A DNA stretch of 64,000 bases from Tetragonia tetragonoides (lineage: Eukaryota; Streptophyta; Magnoliopsida; Caryophyllales; Aizoaceae), in contig CM076146.1 in NCBI GenBank assembly GCA_038025085.1, forward strand, positions 21,089,001 through 21,153,000, read 5' to 3'. Within the stretch, counting starts at the first letter, position 1. Every line of letters starts with the position of its first letter. The translations under genes were made by a program, and so were the position numbers. Shown one piece after another: positions 21,319 to 32,001 of the stretch. Under the pieces are notes generated by a model that was not told where the DNA came from, made no database searches, and worked only from the letters and a program-made list of their open reading frames with translations.

Positions 21319-22632
21319 TGTAGACGCCAAAAAAGCGCCTTCAGATTTCTCCGCAAAAGCCCGATGATGAAAGGAGTAATTTATAAACTTGAATGCTATT
21401 TTTGCTTTAATAGTTAAGATAAGGTCTCATGTTTTCCTCTAAACACTCCTTTATTCCAATCCTATTCAAAAGCCCCGTTCAAGAGCTTTCCAACGACACC
21501 TCTCATGCCCCTTTCCGACTCCCGGTCGCCAAGTTGCTATTTAGGGGTAGAACCGTCTTTTACCGTCCAAGGGTAAAACGGTCTTTTCATATTTTTTGAA
21601 ATACTAAAATTCCTCCGGAAAATAAAAATAGACTGGATGCCGTCATTATGATGACATCCAGCTGGCAGCTGACAGCGCCGTCAGCGGCCCTGGGATAAAA
21701 CACAGGGCCGCTAGAGGCCCGGGCTGATAATGCAGGGCCGCTAGCGGCGCTGACACAGCCTCTGGCCCGACTCTTTTTTCAAGCCCATTTTAATTTTCGG
21801 CTCCTTTTCAGCCGTCCAGCCCTACTTGCCCACGCCTATAAATATGACCCTCCTCCCTTAGTTCAAAACACACAGTCTACAGTTGACAACCTCTATTCTC
21901 AGTAGTATTGACTCTGAGCTTCTCCCTCTTTTTTTCAAATTTATTCTTCAGATCTTGTCTTTTACTATTCTTGTCAAATATAGCCTACAGTTCAGGTACT
22001 AACTCCTGAGGGCTCAAATTAAATTAATTGTCTAATTGTTTATTTTCTAGTAGTCATAAAGTAGATATCATGCTAGAATAACGTCTTTTATTGCTTCCTA
22101 AATATTGTCCTTCCAAGCATGTCTAGTCATTGTAATGCTCAACTTGTCAATCAAAGGCATGTCTAAACAAGGGTTAAAATAAATGTTGTGATGCTTGTGA
22201 TGAACCAATTAATAGTCTAAGACTAGGTTGTTAATCCGGTTTGTGTGGGAATCATGTCTTTAAATTGTTAAGCAAACTTGAGTTAGTAGAGGCCGTCATA
22301 AACGGGCAAGTTGGGTGCCTAACACCTTACCACGTCGTACCTTCGCCCCCGAACCCTTTATTCTTGGGTACTCATATGTTCTATATGAGCGGTAGTCTTT
22401 CTAAAAACATGATTAGTTCAGTTATCGCGCTATTGGGTTGTCCCTTCGGTTTGTCCCTTCGATAAAACGCCGATTGCAGATTTGTGACCTCTTTTATGGT
22501 TTTTATTCAATTCAAGTCTTTACAAAATATTTTCTAACTCGACGGTTCCTTGAACTTATCTAAAGCCCCCAGCTTAAAAAATTTCTATAAGGACGCACTC
22601 CGTGGAGCAGGTAGGAATCCCGGGTCCTTACA
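21319..22632 (+). repeat. Element B 5' LTR
   Basis: 1314 bp, TG...CA. It is near-identical to 46461-47743; the main length difference is an extra 30-bp palindrome module near 21695-21735. TATA box TATAAATA is at 21837-21844. The R/U5 region follows with no real ORF; an open frame at 22241 is repeated in the 3' LTR and is non-coding. Confidence 0.95.
21690..21844 (+). promoter_or_regulatory. LTR B promoter: palindrome GCCGCTAGCGGC and TATA box
   Basis: The perfect 12-bp palindrome GCCGCTAGCGGC is at 21737-21748, with a related imperfect copy about 35 bp before it. TATAAATA starts about 90 bp downstream. The 3' LTR has a longer perfect palindrome in the same place. Confidence 0.75.
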
Positions 22633-22651
22633 GTGGCGACTTCACTAGGGA
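22633..22651 (+). other. Element B primer-binding site
   Basis: GTGGCGACTTCACTAGGGA directly follows the LTR end. The same type of site (GTGGCGACTTCATTGGGGA) follows LTR E, supporting the assignment. The priming tRNA is not identified here. Confidence 0.8.
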
Positions 22652-22922
22652 TTTATTTAAGAGGGTGAGACTCGAAAGTCAAGTTTGCTTAATTGTTTAA
22701 ATAACATGTTCCATATTTTTGCATCATTTGCATGTGCTTTGGCACAACCTCTTGACCCTTATCAACCCTCGAGGAAGTTTGTGTCGCAACTCGTAGACAA
22801 CCCGTATATCTAAAGGAATATACAGTTGTCCTATCATGCAAATGGACGCTTCCTCACCCATGACTCATCAATCCTTGTTGACGAAAAGAATTACAATTTA
22901 TGTGTTGAGCATCCGCCGAACG

Positions 22923-23764
22923 CAGTGGCGGAACTAGAAATTTTTTATTAGGGGGGCCAGAGCTTGCTTTAGAATTTGCTTTTTAAATTTGACTAGAAAG
23001 TCAGGTAACCAAAAAATTATCCTATTCAATCGTTCAGAAATAAATTGCTAAAGGACAAGTTAAAAAAGTTTGACAAAAGTTGAGAGATAGCAGGACATGT
23101 AGGGGGGTTATCATCTGTACTGTGTTGATAGTGATATTTTCTATCTCACTCAGTTTATGTCATTCACTCCAAATTACTTCGTCTTCTAAATCTCGACAAT
23201 AGTATATATAAGTCTACGGTCTACAATCATATTTATTTGTCAATAACTTTGATATATATGAACTAGGTATTTGTTTAGCATAAAATTTGTATTCCTAATA
23301 AAGTTTTTTCTCATCTGACTAAAAACTCTCAATATTTATATATAGCAAAGAAAATGACAAGTGATAATGAAATGCAATTTAAAAGCATGAAAAAGAAAAG
23401 AATGTGAGTTTAAAAAAGACTCCCAAAATTTATTTGTACTAATGTATAGAAAAATGAAATTAAAAGGATAGGACATGTAAAAGAAAGTGGGTTTTTCTTA
23501 AAAAGAAAGGAGATGTGAAAAGAAAGTGGGCCTAACAAAAAAATGAAGAAAACAAAAGCTAAGAGGGAAGCAAAAAAGCTATCAGCAAGAATAGATCCAG
23601 GATTGCTAGCGTTGAAGGTAAGCAAGCACCAGGAACTCTACTTCATCTAAACCAGCCGAGCTACATTTGTTTTATGTCAAGCTTGTGACTTACATTTGTT
23701 TTAGTGCTTTTCAGAACCATGGGGGAGGCCATCGCTTACATCAGCCCCCCTGGTTCCGCCCATG
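22923..23764. mobile_element. Non-autonomous hAT-type element in the B leader
   Basis: 842 bp. Left end CAGTGGCGGAACTAG; right end reverse-complements to CATGGGCGGAACCAG, followed by GGGGGG-type runs in both. A perfect 8-bp duplication gccgaacg lies at 22915-22922 and 23765-23772. No transposase is encoded. Confidence 0.92.
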
Positions 23765-23772
23765 GCCGAACG

Positions 23773-24538
23773 AAATTTGTAATTTGTTGTGGTAACCTCA
23801 CAGCAGCCAAAAGCCTCTAGCCTACATTCGTGCATCCGCTTGCTTGTTGTGCATGTGTCGTTGTAATGTCCGTCTGATCACATGTTTGCCTGTAATTATG
23901 TCGTTGTAATGCTTAGTTGAATGCTTGAATATCGTGATTATGTGCCAACATGTACTTACGTTCTAGGAGTCTTTTCTTTTATTTTTTGCTAGTTCCTAAT
24001 GCCCGAAGATGGTGCGAGAATTCAATTCAATGAACACCCGTCATTTTCCCGATTAAAACAATTTTCTAGGATCTTTTTAGCAAAAAGGAAGGGTCAGTCT
24101 CCCAATTTACCCTCTCTCTTTTTTTCTATTTCATTATTTTCTTTTTCTTTTTATGTAATTCAGATTCAGTCAAAAAATAAAAGAAAATCGAAAACCAAAA
24201 AAAAAAAAAAAGGCCAAAAATAAAAAAAAGCCGCCGAAAATCAAAATAAAAAAAAGAACGAAATTCTTCTATTTTTATTTTTATCCCATTTTCTATTTCC
24301 TTTGAGTCTAGAAAAATAAAAAAAATAGGATAGTCAGTCTTTTTCTATTTTTCTTATTTCCGTTCATTGACTTTATTTTCCTTTGATATTAGGGAAATAT
24401 CTGGGTATTTAGGCTTGAGGATCTTTTTTTTAGGACAATGTGTTTTTCTATGTGTGGGTCAGCATTTTTTTCTTAGGTGAGAGTCTCATGGTTTTTTCTC
24501 GTTACTAAGTGCTCAGTGCTTCCTATTCAGGATAGGGG
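23773..24538 (+). other. Element B leader before gag
   Basis: Long A-rich and T-rich tracts (24180-24330). An open frame from ATG 23999 (MPEDGARIQFNEHPSFSRL) is lysine-rich and not recognised. It may be a decayed N-terminal part of gag or leader sequence. Confidence 0.5.
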
Positions 24539-26740
24539 GTCCGAAGAAGAAAGGAAACCTTGACAAAAGTCGGGCTCAGCCTTCGGCAAGACTGGTTCGT
24601 CTGCAACCGTCTACACTACCAGGTTCTCGTTTACCTCCGCCACAAACAGCCTCACCATCCATAAATTCGCCATCACTACATACCTTTTTCTCCACACCTA
24701 TCACCCCTCCCAACTTCACGATGCCTAAGACCACTGATGAAAGACTGGATGAGCTCATGAGTGAGCTAGAAAGGGTACGACTCAAGGTTGAAGATATAGA
24801 AAGGAAAAGAGAAGAATAATTAAGAGTTTCCTCTGATTCCGACTCTGAGGAAGAAGGGCCAAATGCCATGCTGGCTAAGATCACCTCTGTGCTCAAGAGT
24901 AGCGGCCTGATTTCCAACTACAGTGCCAATGTTGGAAAGTTTGACACTAAGATCAAGGGCAAACTTCCGGCCAAATTCTCTTTGCCTGAAGTACCCACCT
25001 TCACTGGAGTCGACAATCTGCAGGATCACCTGAAATCCTTCACTACTGCTATGGCTCTAAGGGGAATCAACAAGAAACTCTATGCCCATTTGTTTTCCCA
25101 GACCCTTGATACACATGCTCGATGGTGGTTCTACACCCTGGATCTGGAAAGCTACCCAACCTGGTCCGATTTTAACACAGTCTTCCTGGCTCGATACAAG
25201 GACAACGCTACGCTCCCCATCACCTTGAGAGAACTTGAAATCACCACTCAAGAGAAGAACGAGGGATTCACTAAATTCCTCTGTCGATGGAAATCCAAGA
25301 TAGCTGAAATGGTGGAAAGACCCTCTAAAACCGAACAAATTAGGCATTTCATTAAGAACCTGCAACCAGCCTATAAGAACCACCTTCAATATCAGGCCAT
25401 TGACTCATACCAGCGTCTTTATGACGTTGGCATCTCATTGAAGATGATCTCAACAAGAACAAAGACCAAGTCACCCCTAAGCCCTTCACTTATGGGAGAT
25501 ACAAGAGGACAACTGCTGGAGCCTCTTCTGACGCTCAGGTTAATGAGGTAGCCGTTGTGAATACCTTTGCCGAAAGAAAGCCATCAAGAGAATTTACCCC
25601 TCTTGGTATGACCTTGTCACATGCTCTTGAAAGAATGATAAAAAATAATCTACTGCAGCCTATCGGACCTACTCCAGAACCATCTGTTAAGGGCCGCAAC
25701 TGGAAAGAGGGGGAATACTGCAAGTACCATAAAGGAAAAGGGCATGACACCAACAACTGTTGGGCTCTTAAACATGGTATCCAAGATAGGATTGAGAACG
25801 GTACCATACCCTTACCAAAACTTGTTCAAGCACCCAACAACTCAAACAACCCTTTAGGAGCAATCCTGCATATTAGTATTGAAGATGCCTTGGGAATATG
25901 GGACAGTGACGAGGAAGACGTATGGGAGGTCCAAACCAGATCTCCCTTAGGCGTGGCCCATTTGACACGTTCTAGTCATCATTATAGGCCACCAAATATC
26001 TATAGTGACAGGGTCCAACCTCCAGCTGAAGATGAAGTCGAAGAAGTTCCTGCAAAGGACAAAGAATCTCCTATCATAGGACAACTCAAAAGAATCAAAG
26101 CCTATATCTCCATTTGGCAGCTCTTAGCCTCGTCCTACGAACATCGACAGGCCATTTTGGAAGCCTTGTCAAAAGTTTCAGTATCACAGGATATGAGGCC
26201 TGACGAGCTGGTCAATTTCTTAGTAGGCGATAAACCTCAACCAACCATTACCTTCTCCAACAGCGAGCTACCTCCCGGAGGTTCCTCACACAATAATGCC
26301 CTGTACCTGACTGTATTCGCCATGGGCAAGTATGTGCCTATGACCCTAGTGGACAACGGATCTGCCGTGAATGTATGTCCATTGAGAACCGCAGCAAAAT
26401 TGGGCATTAATATCAAGAATTTGGCTCACTCCGCACAACGTCTACGTGCTTATGACAACTCCAGTCGAAAGGTCCTTGGCACCATAACCATGAACGTCAC
26501 CTCTGGAGCTATAGAGAAAATGGTCCAGTTTTACATCATGGATATTCCGGCCACTTTCAACTTGTTATTGGGACGACCTTGGCTCCATGGTTTAAATGCT
26601 ATAGCCTCTACCCTCCACCACAAAGTCAAGATGATGCTAGAAGGAGCAATTGTGGAAATCGAGGCCAACCCCATCAAAGCCACCATTGATAAAGCTCCTG
26701 TCTTGAAGATAAAACATGATAGTGAGGATATTAACCTTTG
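24539..26740 (+). pseudogene. Element B gag and protease
   Basis: Gag is the structural RNA-packaging protein. A proline-rich N-terminus leads to a coiled-coil-like stretch from ATG 24721 (MPKTTDERLDELMSELERVR). The retrotransposon gag core follows (HARWWFYTLDLESYPTWSDF, LARYKDNATLPITLRELEIT, IRHFIKNLQPAYKNHL). A zinc-binding CKYHKGKGHDTNNC is at 25720-25760. Protease has LVDNGSAVNVCPLRTAAKLG near 26350 and LLLGRPWLHG near 26570. The DNG triplet is common in this lineage. Defects: a TAA at 24818-24820 and a frameshift near 25445 after the gag core. The polyprotein stops at a TGA at 26739-26741. Confidence 0.9.
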
Positions 26741-27497
26741 AGGATTTTCTCCCGAAGAGGTAGCCCTCATAGAGGAAGACATCAAATCTTACAACTCAAA
26801 TGGTTCTGGAGAATTCGAGACCTATCCTCCTGAAGAAACAGGAGAGCCTGATGAGTTCCAAGAAATAAAAGAAACCGTCGGGGGATGTCTATCTACGTGG
26901 CACACCACCACAACGCAATTCAGCAAATGAGGGAGAAAACCGCCTCGTTGGAAAAACCCACAGAATGCGACATTGTTCTGGCAAAAGGGAAAGCCTGTTT
27001 CCAACAAGATAAAATGTTTAGCAAGATGGTCAAGTACGGATATGCTCACGCAAGAAGGCCTACCCCTTGAATGCTTCCCAGGGACGAAAATCCCTATCTT
27101 CGGTGCAAGTATTGTGAAGCCAATGGGCGTCATACCAACCAGTGCAAGCGTCGAAAAAAGGGTAATCACCACCTTCATCTATCAAGGAACCATTTGGTCA
27201 CCTAGCGCTTGGGCTATAAAAGGATGGCGCTGCTTCGACCAGAAACAGTATACACATATGAACATCCCCATTGGCAACATCATGAATACCCTCATATGGA
27301 GAGGAGATCTTAGGCCCATGATTCCCGCTGACAACCTCCAGAAAATAAACAAAGACGAGGACTCCTACTGCCGCTATCACCAAACCTTTGGCCACTACGC
27401 GGATGATTGCAATCGCCTGAAGGATGATATACAGAAAATCATAGACAGTGGAGAGATCCCGCTGCCCCTAAAGGAAGAAGAAGAGGCCTGGAATTAG
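26741..27497 (+). pseudogene. Post-protease region with two further zinc-knuckle-like motifs
   Basis: Two readable pieces in different frames. One near 27090-27155 contains CKYCEANGRHTNQCKRRKKG. The other, ending at a stop at 27497, contains CRYHQTFGHYADDCNRLKDD and IIDSGEIPLP. The latter closely parallels the gag knuckle and its flank at 25720-25815 (CKYHKGKGHDTNNC, IENGTIPLP). RT would be expected here and no RT motif is seen. This could be a duplicated or recombined gag tail from another element. Confidence 0.6.
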
Positions 27498-27867
27498 TTG
27501 GTTACCCGCAAGAGCTAGAGGAATCGAGTCTTAGTCCCCAAGTTTTGTCGAGTTAGGATCCTAGCTAAATCTTTAGGTTGAGTCTGGAACAGGGGGTGTT
27601 CCCCTTTTACTTTTCTTTCGAAGTCTAGTTTCTTTTTGATGGGAATTAGAGACCCTCTTCTCTAAAGTCATGTGTGCTTATCTTTTTTTGCAAATCAATA
27701 AAAATTCCTCTTGCTCTTTTCTTTCTTTGTTTGGCTATTGATAAATCCAATGAACACAAAAGTTACACAAATCATTAATCAATTTAAGCAACGTAAGTAA
27801 ATTTCGCACAACAAGAATACAGATTATCTCTTTTTACAGGAATTTGAGTAGCTGAACTCCCTCAACA
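27498..27867 (+). other. Non-coding module with AATAAA between the gag-protease side and integrase
   Basis: T-rich spacer with AATAAAA near 27697 and a TTTTTACAG acceptor-like end at about 27840. Element G has a similar AATAAA spacer after its gag scrap (near 52797). An intron separating gag-protease from RT-integrase is known in Ogre/Tat elements, and this could be its remnant. Confidence 0.5.
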
Positions 27868-29191
27868 ATGCCACTCCACAAGAAGAAGCGAGCCAGCCTT
27901 TCGCAACAACCTCGACACAGAAATGACCCTGGCTCCAATCGAAGAGGATCCTTGGTATCAAAACGTCTTCAACTACATCACCAAAGGAATATATCCTCAA
28001 GATACACCACTAAGTGCTCAACGGGTCATCCGTCTCTTAGCGGCGCAATACATAGAATACAAGGCTGTTCTATACAAAACAAATCCCACAATGGAGTCAA
28101 CCTCAGATGCATGAACTCCGAATAAGCTTATGGACGAGGTCCACAATGGTGTGTGCGGACCACACATGAATGGTCGAATGCTCTCTAGATAGGTCCTACG
28201 ACTGGAATACTATTGGACCACTATGGAAAGAGATTGTTACGACTATGTTAAGAAGTGCAAGAAATGTCAGATATATGCCAACCTGCAGCATATGCCACCC
28301 TCAATGCTCCACAACTTCACATCCCCTTGGCCATTTTCTGCATGGGGAATAGATATCATTGGTAAGATCACCCCAAAAGGTTCGGGAGGACATGAGTACA
28401 TCCTAATAGCCATAGACTATTTTACCAAATGGGTTGAAGCCCAATCTTATGTCATCCTTACCTCCAAGCAAGTGTCCAAATTCATAAGGAACAACATCAT
28501 TTGCCAATACGGCGTTCCGCATGAAATTATCAGTGATCATGGATCCCATTTCAAAGCTGAGACAGCCACCCTCCTCAAAAACTACAAAATCCAGCACCAC
28601 AAATCATCCCCTTACCAACCCCAAACCAATGGCGCAGTAGAAGCCCCTAACAAAAACCTCAAGACTATCATTGAAAAGATGATAGAAAACTACAAAGATT
28701 GGCCCGTAAAACTCCCATTTGCCCTTTGGGGATATAGGACATCCATAATATCCTCTACGAGAGCAACACCTTATTCCCTAGTCTACGGAATGGAAGCGGT
28801 TCTACCCATAGAAGTCCAACTACCCTCCATGCGCATAGCCTTAGAGGGAGAAATTCCCGAAACCCAATGGTTACAAGCCCGCTACGAAGAACTCATGTTC
28901 ACGGATGAAAGACGCCTACGAGCCCTAGACCATTCCCACATGTACCAGCAACGCATGGCAAGAGCATTCAACAAAAAGGTCCAACCTCAGAATTTAAAGG
29001 AAGAGTACTTAGTTTGGAAAAAATGACGTGCCCCAGTAACCGACCCCAGAGGCAAATTTCGACCAAACTGGTCCGGTCCGTTCATCATCAAAGACATTCT
29101 ATCAGGAGGCGCGGTCAGACTCATGGACATTGACGGCATCGAGTTCGGTCAGCTCACCAATATGGACCAACTGAAGAAGTGCTACGTCTAA
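27868..29191 (+). pseudogene. Element B integrase
   Basis: Ty3 integrase, which inserts the cDNA copy. The N-terminal region (EEDPWYQNVFNYITKGIYP, 27947) leads to an HHCC finger (HNGVCGPH ... CKKCQ, 28145-28270). The catalytic core has WGIDIIGKI (28350), ISDHGSHF (28530) and NGAVEAPNKN (28630), giving D, D and E. The C-terminal part (DPRGKFRPNWSGPF, GGAVRLMDIDG) ends at TAA 29191. In-frame stops occur near 28111, 28189 and 29023. It aligns throughout with the element A integrase. It lies far from gag because the RT-RNase H block is missing. Confidence 0.9.
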
Positions 29192-29239
29192 AAATAAAAA
29201 AAATAAAAGAAGAAAAAGACGTACACAAATTGAACGAAC

Positions 29240-29296
29240 TACGCTGGCCTGATTCCACACTGGATACGTAGGTAACCCTTTTAAGGGGCCCGACCA
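29240..29296 (+). other. Conserved post-integrase motif, copy B
   Basis: CCTGATTCC, gap, GGATACGTAGG, then TAACCC and GGGGCCCGACC. It starts about 55 bp after the integrase stop. Bases 29297-29486 hold no gene. Confidence 0.8.
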
Positions 29297-29486
29297 AAAT
29301 CAATCTAAAACTCCATTCAACTCATTCAAAAAGGGATAATCTTTATTCAAACTGAACGAATAAGCTTACATTGCAAAAAATTAACTTACTAAGGTTAAAG
29401 AAAAAAAAGTGCAACTACGAGGGTTTAAGCTAAACAAACTCTTATTACTTTTTTTAAAACTAGACTTGCTTTCTAAGAAAACTACG

Positions 29487-30886
29487 TTAATCCTTCTTCC
29501 CTTTAGAAGAATTCGTCGAAGAGTTCTTCTTTGAAGGACCCTGGCTTGAGGACGACCTGTGATCGCTTCCTTTAGCTGGGGCCTTGACTCTTTTCAGTAC
29601 ATGATAGCCTCCCACATGAGGCCCTTCCTTTCTTTTCTTGCTTCATGTTCTTGAGTCATACTTAGGCTTTAGTTGGTCCCACTCCTCATGACGAAGGACC
29701 CGTCTCGCTTCTCCATCACTGCAGGAAAGCCAGTTCAAGTAGGACTCCGAAACTTGAGTTGGGGCAATCACCCAAGGTACAGTCAAGTGGTCCTGGCTAC
29801 GCCAGTATTTTCCCCAATCCACAGTAAATTCAGTGGTCAAAGATCTGATAGGTGGTTTCCTGGTCTCCTGACGAGGGATAACCTGCTCCAACCCATACTG
29901 TCCCATGACCCTAGAAGGAAAGAAGAAAGTACTCTTGTAAAGACCCAGTATGGTAGTATGAGGAACCAAATTGTCACAAGCCACTAAGGAAGTCAAGCTC
30001 CACCAAGGCACATGCCAACAGATGACAGGTCCTGCATGGAAAAAGGCATCCCATTCAGCAAGGGTCTTTTTTTCATATAGCCTTTTCCTAACAAAAAAGC
30101 TAGCCGCAGTATAAGTTTTCTTTGACCAAGCTCGAGGGACACGAGCTATCATATTCTCTAGTGACTCTATTAGCCTCAGATAGCACATAACCAAATTCGA
30201 AGCAGCAGGGGGCTGCTAGAAATAGCTTCGTGAGGAGAGATTTTCAACCTGTCAAGCCCTATAATAGTTTTCCCTACCACCAGATGCAAAGGAGAGTGCC
30301 CTTCAGCCATTTGATTTACCACTCGCAACAACGAGGCTCTACCTAAGTTAGTAGACGCTGCATTAGCAAATAATAGACGGGTAAACATGCAAAGTAAAAA
30401 ATCCTGTCGGCGACAACGCCTAAATATTCCACTTTTGTCAGAGGAAATAGCAAATTTTTCACAGAGTTGAACCAAGTCCACATCGACACCAAGAATCATG
30501 CTTTTGGCTTCTGCAGATGACAAGCCTAGGGATTTCCTATACTGAGCAGTAAAATCATCTCTCAAATACGGCACAGCTGGAGGAAGAACATCAAGCATAT
30601 TGGTGATTGCAGCAAATTGTTCAACTAAAGAGCATAATTCAGAATTACCAAAACAGACGACATGCAAGTCTGGGTCCCAATAATTCAAAGCAGATCGAAG
30701 AAACGGCCACAATATTTTTGTTGGTTTTAAAGTCAGCAAGGTAGAGACATGGAACGGAGCAAGTTCAAGTTTTTCTTCTATGGTCAAATTTTTACACCAA
30801 GCATCAAACAGGTTTTCAAAGAATTTCACCATGGTAGAAGCTTTGGGAAATTTGAGAGAGCTAAAGTCTGAAAAGTGATACAACAT
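29487..30886 (-). pseudogene. Antisense PMD/DUF7745-like gene 1 of element B
   Basis: Encoded opposite to gag-pol between integrase and the 3' LTR. ATG is at 30886 (MLYHFSDFSSLKFPK). Early motifs are LWPFLRSALNYWDPDLHVV and FGNSELCSLVEQFAA, the typical opening of DUF7745/plant mobile domain proteins. The middle holds LCMFTRLLFANAASTNLG and VNQMAEGHSPLHLVVGKTI. After a frameshift near 30215 come VPRAWSKKTYTAASFFVRKR, WWSLTSLVACDNLVP and ILGLYKSTFFFPSRVMGQYG. A second frame slip near 29650 leads to a lysine/serine-rich tail ending KKNSSTNSSKGKKD with stop at 29487-29489. About 465 codons in all. It has its own TATA-like promoter. Its role is unknown. Confidence 0.82.
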
Positions 30887-30899
30887 CAAGTATCCCGTA

Positions 30900-30985
30900 A
30901 ATCCTATTTATAGGCAAAAAATGCGGGCCAAAAGAAGTCAGAAATCCATGAAAAAGCCCAGCCAAGCGCCGCTAGCAGCCCTGAC
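30900..30985 (-). promoter_or_regulatory. Promoter-like region of antisense gene 1
   Basis: On the minus strand GCCTATAAATAGG lies just upstream of the ATG at 30886. About 60 bp further upstream is GGGCTGCTAGCGGCGCT, matching the LTR promoter block GGGCCGCTAGCGGCGCT at 21736-21752. The order palindrome then TATA is the same as in the LTR. Confidence 0.65.
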
Positions 30986-31358
30986 CCTGTCCCAGTCAGC
31001 TTTTCCTCTTTTTCCAGCCCGCTCACTTGGTCTATTCAACTCGACTTAAGCCCAGTTTACGAACGACGGAATTACAAAGCCCGAGACTCTCTTAGCTTTT
31101 ATCTTTTCTATTTTCTTTTTTTTTTATTTTCTTTTTTTAGGGGGTATAATATGTGTAATTTTTGCTTTTTCTTGCAATTTTTACCTTTTTCCTTATTTTG
31201 TTCCCTAATTTGTGGCCTACTCTTTACTGCATAACACATTGCATAGTTAGAGATCAGACGGACATAATCGAGTCATCATTTCATACATATCATAGAAATG
31301 CATAAAAACAGGAGTTCAAAATCTCAAGGTCAATGTCTACAAAGAAATCCAACACCGC
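30986..31358. other. Spacer between antisense genes 1 and 2
   Basis: T-rich tract near 31090-31140; no gene supported. Confidence 0.5.
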
Positions 31359-31996
31359 TCAACCAGAGTCGTCATCGCCATTGTTGTCTGCCTCATCATC
31401 AATGGACGACCCCTGACCGTAGTTCCCAGTCAAATGATGGAGAGAAGAGCTATAAATGGGCCTGCTGTTGTTGGGCCTCATGTCCCGCCTATCATATGCT
31501 GGTGCGCGGATGGGGGTACCTGCCGAAAACCCCGCTGCGAAGAAGCTCTCTATGACCTGACTAGCAAAGTCCATAGCCACATCCTGATACGAAGGCCCAG
31601 TATGAGGCACATCCCATCCAGAGGCGTTCGCCCAACCTCCAGCCGTGGGGGTAACAATATGCCTGTTGTAAAGAGAAGGCTGGAAACCCGTGGGGGTAAC
31701 AATAGGCCGGCTGTAAAGAGAAGGCTGGAAATTAGGGAATGTACAGCAAAGAAAGTTCGGGTGCCTCATCAACAGGAGGCCTGGTCACAGCTACGAGAGG
31801 TGAACGAGCAACAGACGGTCTACTCGCCGAAGAGGCCCTCGCAGCAGAAGAATGTCGAGGTCCCACCGAGGACGAAGACTGAGACATCTGCAAACAATCA
31901 AGATCAAGATGTTAAGTTAAGCACTTCACTTAGCTAAAACAAAAGATGAAACTCTACGTACATCAACGGTCTTAGACCGAGAACTCTTTCCCTTGC
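31359..31996 (-). pseudogene. Antisense PMD gene 2 of element B, 3' exons
   Basis: The C-terminal part of the gene whose 5' exons are at 43357-45498; chromovirus C separates the two. Next to the insertion is the rest of an exon (KGKSSRSKTVDV) ending at a GTACGT donor near 31962. The final exon starts MSQSSSSVGPRHSSAARASS near 31885, is serine- and alanine-rich, then shifts frame near 31760. It ends in an acidic tail (SIDDEADNNGDDDSG) at 31359. A 45-bp tandem duplication (FQPSLYSRPIVTPTG / FQPSLYNRHIVTPTA) lies at about 31645-31735. It probably encodes a disordered tail. Confidence 0.65.
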
Positions 31997-32001
31997 CCAT
32001 C

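Noticed and set aside
22241..22465. 74-codon frame, repeated nearly identically at 47352-47576
   Set aside because: The two copies are simply the U5 regions of the paired LTRs of element B, so repetition is not evidence of a gene.
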